From Catenaria anguillulae PL171 (Eukaryota > Blastocladiomycota > Blastocladiomycetes > Blastocladiales > Catenariaceae): DNA of 24,091 nucleotides. The notes below the pieces were generated by a model. That model searched no databases and was not told the DNA's origin. It saw nothing but the letters and a program-made list of their open reading frames with translations. The stretch covers positions 1 through 24,091 of the forward strand of contig MCFL01000340.1 in NCBI GenBank assembly GCA_002102555.1, in the 5' to 3' direction. Made by a program: the position numbers and the translations under genes. Shown here in pieces: positions 1 through 7,270 of the stretch; positions within the stretch are counted from its first letter, which is position 1; each line of letters opens with the position of its first letter.

Positions 1-682
1 CGACAAGTCGAATCCGACGACAAGGCAAAGGATCAAACGAGGCGAGGAATGGATGGTGAGGGCCACTGCAAACAAGAACGGCCGACCAAGGCAGCGTAAT
101 TTGCCTCAAGTCCATTGACGTCGGTCATGCCGTTGCCATGCACCGACTACATGTTTATGAAATTGCAAATGTGAATTTGAAAATGAATACATAGAAATGA
201 AGAACTTGTCCACTGTTAACTCCACTGATCTCAAGAGGACGCGAATGTGCTGGTATTGTAGGCGAGTGACGTGAGACTTTGGACGACGAGTAATCATGTG
301 TCGACGTGACCGTTGACTCTTTCCGGCTTATTCTCTCGGCAGCCTACCGCTAGTGAGCGTGGGAAGCATAGAATCGGGTAAAATGCCTGGCCTTCGACTC
401 AATATATGGCTAACTGGATTTATTCAGATCAATCAGATCACTCTCATCAATTTGCAACGACGCGTTTTTACCGTTTGGATTATTCTGCCCGCCAACAGAC
501 TCCAGACGATCATATGCAACAGGTGAGTCAACTGAGTAAGTCGAGTCACTGCTCACACTGTATAGCTACATAAACCAGAGATTCCCCAGCCTGTCACTCT
601 GATCTCCTTGTCCATGTCACCCTCGTCGCCATAGCAACATCACAGTGAACCACATTCTTCCAATTCAACCTGATCCGCCACC
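1..682. other. Intergenic, 5' flank of first cysteine-rich gene
   Basis: I see no convincing coding region here: open frames are short and lack domain-like composition or paired splice sites. The last 160 bases are the probable promoter of the first cysteine-rich gene, with a TGAGTCA site and a TATA-like element described separately. A gene ending left of the window edge cannot be excluded. Confidence 0.5.
524..575 (+). promoter_or_regulatory. Putative promoter elements of cysteine-rich gene 1
   Basis: TGAGTCA (AP-1/Gcn4-type bZIP site) lies at 524-530, 153-159 bases before the ATG at 683. A TATA-like GCTACATAAAC lies at 565-575. The two paralogs have related elements at comparable distances (TGACGTA and TACAAATAC). 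The motifs are seen directly; their function is inference. Confidence 0.35.
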
Positions 683-1033
683 ATGCGTGCCTCGACTCTT
701 TTCGCTACAGTGCTGATTGGCATGTTGCATTCACTACTGCTGCTGAACAGCCGCCATCAATGGTCCATTCTTCTCATTCGGTTTGTCCGGTTTCCTTTTG
801 GATCCCCACTAACGCGCTTGCTGCTCCCTTGTACATCTGCTTGAAATAGCTAGGCCATTATTCCTCAATCGGACCACTGCGACCCGAACTATCCGTCATG
901 CTTCCGCAGGTGCAACAGGCTTTGCGCAACCTTGTCGCCCGAGGACTGCCAAAAGTGCGTGGATGGGTGCGGATGCAACAACGAACGCGCAAGGCCTGAG
1001 ATCCGTGAGCCAGCCAACAAGCTTGATAGATAG
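683..1033 (+). CDS. Small secreted eight-cysteine protein, copy 1
   Basis: Family of unknown function. The hydrophobic leader starts MRASTLFATVLIG at 683 and closely matches the leader of copy 2. The second exon, from about 854 to the TAG at 1031-1033, carries eight cysteines spaced C-x6-C-x3-C-x3-C-x7-C-x2-C-x3-C-x1-C, including RRC, SPEDCQ and DGC, nearly identical in layout to copy 2. The intron probably runs from GTTTGT (781) or GTCCGG (785) to the TAG at 851-853, with an ACTAAC branch site near 808. With the better donor, the leader and the cysteine exon are not in the same frame. Either the poorer donor is used, the copy is decaying, or one base is missing from the assembly. A secreted, disulfide-rich role is inferred. 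No database family is recognised. Confidence 0.6.
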
Positions 1034-2066
1034 TTTCTGGGTCAGTACGTTTTTTGTCGTCCTACCTATGCTGCAATATTGTGGTCCTTGTTGCAAATCA
1101 TGGATACATTCGCTGACGAAAATGGTCATATAGTAAGTTGTGAACAAACAATGGTACCTTATTGAAACGAAAAGCAAAGATGTCCGCTGGTCACTGAATA
1201 GACAATGTTTTCCGGCGACAAGACGAGCGCTGCATTGCAAGTGAATTTTTCAATTTCCTGGCACATTGGCTTGTATTTCTCACGGTGTGTTGACGCATAA
1301 CTCGATGGCATGTCAGAGAAAACGATGTAATGCAGAAGGATGTGCAGAGTCTCAGTCATCCATGAAACAGGTCATCGTGGACTTGTCCCAGGACTTGTCC
1401 ACATCATGTCCATGAGGGAAAAGTAGGCATGGTATCCGATGCAAGCGGTTGGAGCAATTGCCGACGCCAAGATTTTGCACGCATGCAAAACCAATGAACC
1501 TTCCGTGCAAGTGTGTCCAAGTGTGTCAAACGCCACCCTCCCCAAGCGCCAGTGATCATGCAATTACCAACCTTGGCATCCACAAGTTTGTCGCCTGACT
1601 CACCACGAGCTAGCGGACCAACCACGAGGGTACTTTTTGTCTCACCGTTTCAAAGCAGCAGCAGAGCGAGATCAACGAGATCAACTAGACCAAATGCATT
1701 GATGAGCTTGAGCGCGCATGTGAGCGCATGGTTTGCCGTTTCGTCGCCACATCGATTTATTTACCCGAAGATATTGAGTTAGAGCTACGTACAGCGCGCC
1801 AGCGCCACCTTGGCGGCCAGTGGCTTCCGACCATGGGCCCGACCGAGGTTCAAGGACGTGCGCATGCCGTCTTGCCAAGCTCATGGTGAAAGGCCGAGGG
1901 AAAGCAGGGAATCGAGTCAATGACGTATGGCTACAAATACTGGCCGACATCCCACCAACCACCCTCCATCGTCGCTCGACATCAGCAGCCATCCAAAAAG
2001 CGCAACGCTTTCCTACCTTGTCTCCACCTCACCAACTCATCCGTGACCCAATCGCCTTCCTTCGCC
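1034..2066. other. Intergenic between cysteine-rich copies 1 and 2
   Basis: About 1 kb without a supportable gene. It should hold the 3' region of copy 1 and the promoter of copy 2. The open frames present have no recognisable domains, and I found no further eight-cysteine exon on either strand. Confidence 0.5.
1918..1940 (+). promoter_or_regulatory. Putative promoter elements of cysteine-rich gene 2
   Basis: CAATGACGTA at 1918-1927 contains a CRE/ATF-type half site. TACAAATAC follows at 1932-1940. The same ten-base and nine-base words occur upstream of copy 3, at similar distances from its ATG. Confidence 0.4.
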
Positions 2067-2383
2067 ATGCGCTCCTCGACCCTCTTTGCCGTCGTGCTCG
2101 TTGCTTTCGCCGCGTTCTGTTCGACTGCCGACGCTGCCGCCGACAACAGTGCGTGGATCCGTCTGGTCCGAGCGCTTTTCGAGCACCCTCTACTAAGACA
2201 TGACGACCCTTTTGCTTGTTACGAAATCATCAAGGTGGCGCGGTTGCTCCTCAAGTCCACCCGTGCGGTCCCTGGTACCCAGCTTGCATTCGCAGGTGCC
2301 GCCTGGGGTGCAAGAAGTGGTCGCCCGAAGACTGCCAAGCGTGCTGGGACGGGTGCGAGTGCGACAGCATTCCCAGGGCCTAA
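2067..2383 (+). CDS. Small secreted eight-cysteine protein, copy 2
   Basis: Two exons, 2067-2148 and 2235-2383, give a 76-residue protein. The 86-base intron has a GTGCGT donor, a TACTAAG branch-like element and an AAG acceptor, and splits a codon in phase 1. Residues 1 to about 24 form a textbook signal peptide (MRSSTLFAVVLVAF, then CSTADAA). The mature part has eight cysteines at C-x6-C-x3-C-x3-C-x7-C-x2-C-x3-C-x1-C. It shares YPxC, RRC, SPEDCQ and DGC with copy 1. Leader, phase and end points all fit, so this is the best-defined member. Even, dense cysteines suggest four disulfides in a compact extracellular protein, which is inference. Antimicrobial, adhesive, effector or structural roles are all possible and I cannot choose among them. 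Confidence 0.75.
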
Positions 2384-2729
2384 GAGTAAGCGGCTTGTCA
2401 CCCTAAGGATTGGTGATTGGTTTGTGGCTGTTCGCAAGTGCGCATGAAAGTCAGTTTGTTGAGTATCGAATCGAAATGCATGGCTACATTTTTGATGTTG
2501 TTCGACTGACTCGCAAAGAGGAGCGGATTTGGGTAACTCGGAAGTGGTACATTGAGTTTGGCATTGAACGGTTTCATTGAAAGTGTCGCTAGACAAACCA
2601 AGGGACAAGGGGGAATGAGCAATGAAGGGTCTAAGCTTGCCGGCGAGGACTAGTCCCGAGTGCCCGAACGGATGCAATGGTGGGTGTTGCTGACCCAGCG
2701 ACCGATGGCATGCTTGGATTAGTCGACTG
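2384..2729. other. Intergenic, convergent 3' regions
   Basis: This stretch separates the stop of cysteine-rich copy 2 (+) from the stop of the AKTIP-like gene (-). I see no gene in it; it is probably the two 3' untranslated regions. Confidence 0.5.
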
Positions 2730-3251
2730 TCAAGGCCGAAAAGAGTCAGAGGCGTGCGGAATCATGCAAGTTGGAAAATCGGGACCGAACAAACGTACGG
2801 GATTTGCACAAGCAAACATCCTCGCCTTGATCTCCTCTACACACACGCAATAGCACCAGCCCGTCAGCCAGTCAATCAATCCTCATTCCAATTACTCACG
2901 GTCCGACACGCACACGCGCGGCAAGCATATACATACCGATCTTTGCCTCACTCATCGGCACTACCACAATCGGATCCGCACCACTTGCCCCACCCACCTC
3001 GTCCTCCTCCTCCACCGACTCCATCACCACGCGATCCACTTTGGCCAAAAACGCGGTGCGATCTCTGACCCACAAGTCTACCGCCGCCGCATTCGCACAC
3101 TTGCTCCTGGGCACACTGCCGTCCGCCACGGCCGCAAACAACTGGCTCGTGAACGCATGCTTGATGGCCCACAGCACGTGAATTGCACGCGAGTGTGCCT
3201 GGTTCCAGTCAAGCAACAGGGCAAGTTGCCCCGGAACCTGCTTGGTCGTAC

Positions 3252-3288
<37 letters not shown>

Positions 3289-3732
3289 CATCGGGTCGAA
3301 CAGTGCCAGTGGGCCAGGGGCAACGAGTGGATGCAGGATCCCCGAAGGCGGCGACGTAAACACAACACGCGGCGGCGAGGTCGGGTAAGTCGCGGGAAAG
3401 TCGACGACAAACCGAAATGCGGCTTTAAAGTAGGGTCCAGAGGTTGGAAAGTAGATGCCGTGCCACCGGTCCGTGTACGTCGAGGACGGATGCAAGTACA
3501 TGCCGCGTGGGCAGAGGGTTGGGTCGGCAAGCGATTTGCTGTCGATGGATGGACAGATTGGGGTGTCAAGTCAAGTCAGGGACAGGTTGCAAAAGTGCGT
3601 GTGGAACGGTGGCAGGTCGACGGACAATTCAGCCATGAGGGCATAGTGGCGAAAGTAGGCCGCCAACGCCGCGTCCTTTGCGAGCCCGCCACTCGCCGAG
3701 CCGGTCGATCCTGGGCTTGTTGTGGAGGACAT
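2730..3732 (-). CDS. AKTIP/FTS-like UEV protein (inactive E2 variant)
   Basis: Likely ortholog of animal AKTIP (Fused toes) and fungal Fts. In the established FTS-Hook-FHIP complex this protein links early endosomes to dynein. Proposed exons are 3626-3732, 2937-3538 and 2730-2836, giving about 271 residues (human AKTIP is 292). Matches are YALMAE near the start, CPRGMYLHPS, the E2 core FRFVVDFPATYPTSPPRVVF, HPLV, and the AxxLWVRDRTAFLAKVDRVV helix that pairs with AKTIP's [20 protein letters not shown]. No cysteine follows HPLV, as expected for an enzymatically inactive UEV. A run of about 12 threonines from a trinucleotide repeat is inserted just after it. The last intron (GTATGT...TAG, 100 bases) is well supported. 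The first donor is uncertain, with at least two phase-compatible choices. The start is the ATG before a Ser/Gly-rich N-terminus. Confidence 0.75.
3252..3288. repeat. (TTG)n trinucleotide microsatellite
   Basis: About twelve TTG units on the + strand. On the coding (-) strand they encode a threonine run inside the UEV domain of the AKTIP-like protein. Length variation would lengthen or shorten that run without shifting the frame. Confidence 0.9.
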
Positions 3733-3805
3733 GGACGTGCAATAAGGCAATCGATTAAGCAAATGCGACGAGTGCTTGGTAGTGGCGATGTACATGGATA
3801 CTTAC

Positions 3806-3975
3806 ATGTGTGGCGGTCAATTGTGAATTCGTCATCTCCTGCTTCATCTCACCATATTTACACGCTTGCAAGGCAAGGCCGTCGATCCGCCAGAGCAGCT
3901 GACCTCCCTCAACTTAACCACTCATAGAACAAGAACGTTTACACTTACAATAGAAGAATGGGTAGGTGATTTCAT
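3806..3975 (-). other. Possible upstream mini-exons (5' of AKTIP-like gene)
   Basis: On the minus strand an ATG at 3975 opens nine codons ending at a GTAAGT donor (3948). A 50-base intron ends in GTCAG, and a second exon at 3898-3806 ends at another GTAAGT. Together they read 40 residues in one frame, with protein-like content such as LLWRIDGLALQACKYGEMK. Joining to the AKTIP-like coding frame works only with a late acceptor that removes the Ser/Gly-rich start. They could be 5' exons of that gene, an upstream ORF, or part of another small gene. I do not recognise the sequence. Confidence 0.3.
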
Positions 3976-4375
3976 CTTAAAACGTCTTAGAAAGTAAGTA
4001 GGTAGGTGGAGGGGTGGGAGAAAGCGAATGTCAAGCCGAGGCCAGACCGGGGAGGGTGTGAAGAGAGTCGACAAACCAACCAACGACACACACAGTATGT
4101 ACAACAAGAATCAATCATCTGAAAGAAAGAGGCGGGAAATTGAGGCAGATGGAAACGCATCCACACAATCAAGGCCGAGCGTCAAGGAAATGATGAGATG
4201 AAAAGAGGGGGTAAAAAAAAGGGAGGGTGGGAGAGAAAGTGTTACCAACAGCAACGACAGCAATGATTCATCCAACAACCACAAAGAGAGATCGATCGAG
4301 AAACGCAATACCGACACACACGCGCACACACACTCAAAGTCAACAACCGACTAAGGACCGATCTTGGAGTGGTCT
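3976..4375. other. Intergenic, purine-rich 3' flank of BTG gene
   Basis: No gene is supportable. On the + strand this stretch is rich in A/G tracts and CA repeats (for example around 4313-4335). It is most simply the 3' untranslated region of the BTG/Tob gene plus upstream sequence of the next gene. Confidence 0.45.
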
Positions 4376-5170
4376 TTATTGCGGCGCGAGCGACGGCCGC
4401 CGTGCTGGAATCCCAGACTGTTGGCCAAAGTACGCGTCCACATCAAACTCGTCAAGCTTGCCATGGCCCAACTCCAAACTCCTCATGGCCCGCTGGCGAA
4501 TCTCTGCGCCATGATCCACGGGCTCCTGGTGCTTTGGCGGCAAGTAAGGGCGCGCCTCAAACAAGTGGACGGGCTGGAACCCTTCGACATCGCTCGTCGT
4601 GTACGCCACGAGGCCCGGGTTGATGGTGAGCGAAAACGACACGGGAAGCAACGTGGGCAAGTGCTTGGGTGAATGTTGCACAAGATAAATGCCTGGTTGA
4701 GGATCGGGTCCACGTGATGCTTGGGCAAGTTGGGCGAGTGCGTCAACGTGCGGAATCCGGCGCCCTTCTTGGGTGCGCGAATGTCCCACACTTCCGAAAA
4801 GCGTTCGGCCATGAGGTCGACCAAGATGGTCTTGAATTCGTTGAGCAAAATGTCGTCATTGAGCCCGCCGAGTTCGAGCAGCTGGCACACAAATTCCGCG
4901 CGGCAGCGAGTTCCTTGGACACGAGCAGGAACGAGTACACTTCTTGTTGCGTGTATGTGGCGGCAGATGCGAGCGCGGCCAGCGAGGCCGTTGACGAGGC
5001 CGACGAGCGGCGACGTTGCGGCACGGTCGCGTGCGGACCATTGTTGTTGTTGCCCGCGGCAAGGGCTCCGGCACCCGTCAGGAACGAGCGGTCGGGCGAG
5101 CCGGCGGCCGACGACGCAACGGTGGACGAGGACGAGGATTCAAAGGGAGGGCGAGGGTGGTGGACATCAT
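4376..5170 (-). CDS. BTG/Tob (APRO) domain protein, frame-disrupted as given
   Basis: In animals, APRO proteins bind the Caf1/CNOT7 deadenylase and promote mRNA decay. Here the first helix reads EFVCQLLELGGLNDDILLNE. Box A follows as F...WDIRAPKKGAGFRTL, equal to HWYPExPxKGSGYRCI. Then comes VDPIL.QA, then box B LPVSFSLTINPGLVAYTT, equal to LPxxLxxWIDPxEVSY. Upstream lies a Ser/Ala-rich stretch with an Asn run, and downstream a short charged tail ending near 4376. The reading frame changes twice inside the domain (near 4895 and near 4695) with no room for introns. Each site needs one extra base. Either two assembly deletions or a recent pseudogene would explain this. The ATG pair at 5165-5170 is the nearest plausible start, but it is not in frame with the Ser-rich stretch, so the N-terminus is uncertain. 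Confidence 0.65.
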
Positions 5171-5190
5171 CTTGGCTAGGTAGACTTGTG

Positions 5191-5222
5191 GAGTAGAGTA
5201 GAGTAGTGTGTGTGTGTGTGTG
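5191..5222. repeat. GAGTA / TG microsatellite
   Basis: Three GAGTA units followed by an eight- to nine-unit TG run. It lies just upstream of the presumed BTG start codon, in its probable 5' untranslated region or promoter. Confidence 0.8.
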
Positions 5223-6523
5223 GGTGGGAAAGAGGCAGTCGATCAAAAGCGTATTTACACGGCAGAAAAAACACGGGTTGTGGTTGTGGATTGGGAATCA
5301 GCTGAAGTTGGTGTGGAAGGTGGGAACGGAAAGTGAAGCGAGCCAGCTCGTGTCAACAAATGTCAAGAGAGAACGTCTGAAGGTATGGAGGGGGAGGAGG
5401 AGGAGTTGTGGATTGATATTCACAAGGACAAGACGATGGGCAGGGCATGAAGCGAGCGGGGTTGCTGGGTGCTTTAAAGTCGAACGAGAAGCACCAAGTG
5501 ATGAATTGAATGAAGACTGGTAATGGAAAGCCACGATCAAACGGCTCAGCGGCGCGGGTGGGTGGATGGAGCGAGCGCCCCAGCTTGAAATAAGGAGAGG
5601 AATGCAAGAAATTGGACCGCCACGCTGGAGAATCGGTCTGCAACAATGGACGAGGTCGGTGACAGGCTGGCCGGCAACGGATTCTGTCGATGAATATTTG
5701 ACAACAATAAAGGGCTTGAGAGTTGAACGGAGCACGGATTCAGCGGCCAGTGTGCGGCGAGTCAAGCAAGGTCATGAAATGGTGGCCACGGGGTGCTTTA
5801 TGACTGTTGGTGTTCAACGAGGCGCGTGGGAAGCATCACTTCATGAATTGAGCCAACGGCTGACGGCAATGACGACTGCCGTTTGGCGCATGCAAAGTCT
5901 CAGTTTATTCTTATGGGACAAAATCTTCTCACTCGTTTCGTTTCGGTGCAGTAAAGAATACCACACTTGTCGGTAACAATTACTTTCGACTTGGAGCTCG
6001 TTCGTTCCGCACACAGCACAGGGTAGGCGGACACACATCTTTCAAGGCGACGAGGTTGGTTGCCTTTCGAACAAGCAGTTGGTTGCCGTGATGCTCTTCA
6101 ACTTGGCATGGGCGAGCAGCGGATTCGCATTGGTCACTTGTGTTACTCGTCGAAGGAAACGGTTGATTGCTTGTGTTTGCGCTCCAACCTCCCCCGCGAT
6201 TCTATTTACACATTCTTTTGGACCACGTACCGACGTAGGCGAGTCTACATACCCTGCCTGCTGATGGACAGAGGTCAATCGATATCAAGGCGTCCGTTTA
6301 TCAGAGAGGAAAATCGACCCTTGAAAAGAAACCATCAGGTAGAGTGAGAATACAACATGTAGACTCGTGGGATGTTATCAATGAGAAGAATGTGTGCCCA
6401 GCAGTGTGGGAATGTACAGGGTGTGGTGCTTGTGTGGTGAATAAAGATGAGAAAATACAACAACTGTCTCCTCGCATTCAGAGATACCCGCCTCACACGA
6501 CACACGTCAGTCCGTCATGACCA
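5223..6523. other. Intergenic, 1.3 kb
   Basis: This should hold the BTG promoter and the 3' region of cysteine-rich copy 3. A + strand frame near 6091-6264 starts with a hydrophobic stretch and has a few cysteines, but it lacks the family spacing and any splice support. I see no convincing gene or RNA here. Confidence 0.45.
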
Positions 6524-6890
6524 TCAACACACATTCAGGTTGCAATCTCTCTGGCACTCTGTGCATGCGACCGCAGGAATCGATGGGCAGAGCCTTGTGC
6601 AGCGTGACAAACAAGTGATTCTTTCCGGGCACGATGTGGTTGCGGGGACGAGCGTGCCTATGAATGGATGAGCAGTGCCAGTGTAAGCATGTACAGTTCA
6701 ATGATTTCTGGACGGCAAACTGTCGTGTGGGATGGGATCATGTCGGTATACCTGTAACGGATCGCTGTGGAGCTGGCGATCTGGGAGTGAGCGGCCGCAA
6801 GATCGACGTGGGAGCGGCATTGGTGGTGCCGGCGGCAAGCATGGCTGCGAGCAAGGCGAGCGAAATGACGAAGAAGGATGGCGAGCGCAT
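6524..6890 (-). CDS. Small secreted eight-cysteine protein, copy 3
   Basis: Two exons, 6752-6890 and 6524-6657, encode 90 residues. The 94-base intron (GTATAC donor, ATAG acceptor) splits a codon in phase 1, the same phase as in copy 2. The leader MRSPSFFVISLALLAAMLAA is a clear signal peptide, with likely cleavage after TTNA. A Pro/Ser/Arg-rich linker follows. The spliced second exon gives eight cysteines at C-x5-C-x3-C-x3-C-x7-C-x2-C-x3-C-x4-C and ends on the last one. It shares TRLC/NRLC and the central spacing with copies 1 and 2, but not the SPEDCQ words, so it is the most diverged member. Without splicing the cysteine exon is read in the wrong frame and the relation is invisible. Function is unknown. 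Confidence 0.7.
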
Positions 6891-7270
6891 GGTTTGAGTG
6901 CAGAGAACATGTGAGCGATCAGTCGGACAGTTGTTCGTGTGACCGCGTTTGAAAGAGGGCCACGGCGAGCGGGAGACGACGGCATGGGTGCCCAAGGAGG
7001 TATTTGTACTTCTGGCTCACTGTGAGACCAAACGCAATGACGTAAAACCCAAAGCAACCTCGTGGGAACGATTGGGCTCCATGAAAGAATCTGCGATCGC
7101 AAGCTGTTCAGCTCGCGAGCAACGTATTTCATGAACTGCATCATCGTCGGAAGAAAATGAAGTGTCCATCGAACTGTATATATTTATTGCAGTGACAAAA
7201 ATGCAAGCTAGAGCCCTACCCGTGCACCATGCGCCACCTCGGCCCTAGTGTTTCGACCTATACGCAAGGG
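6891..7270. other. Intergenic, promoter of copy 3 and 3' flank of phosphatase
   Basis: The stop of the mitochondrial phosphatase (7271) faces the start of copy 3 (6890), both on the minus strand. No gene is visible. It holds the promoter elements listed separately. Confidence 0.5.
7000..7044 (-). promoter_or_regulatory. Putative promoter elements of cysteine-rich gene 3
   Basis: On the minus strand TACAAATAC lies at 7008-7000. The ten-base word CAATGACGTA, on the + strand, lies at 7035-7044, about 145-154 bases upstream of the ATG at 6890. Both words also occur upstream of copy 2. The core TGACGTA resembles a CRE/ATF site, which can act in either orientation. Confidence 0.4.

Noticed and set aside
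3157-3927. 256-codon + strand frame over the AKTIP-like gene with a run of cysteines
   Set aside because: The Cys run is the TTG repeat in another frame. The minus strand has clear UEV homology and consensus introns.
4743-5246. Minus-strand frame beginning with a His-Thr repeat upstream of the BTG protein
   Set aside because: The start is not an ATG, and the His-Thr stretch is the TG microsatellite of the 5' region. Only the Ser/Ala-rich part further on is likely coding.
6091-6264. Possible fourth secreted cysteine-rich protein (hydrophobic start, several Cys)
   Set aside because: The cysteine spacing does not match the family, no intron-exon structure fits, and the upstream elements of the other copies are missing.
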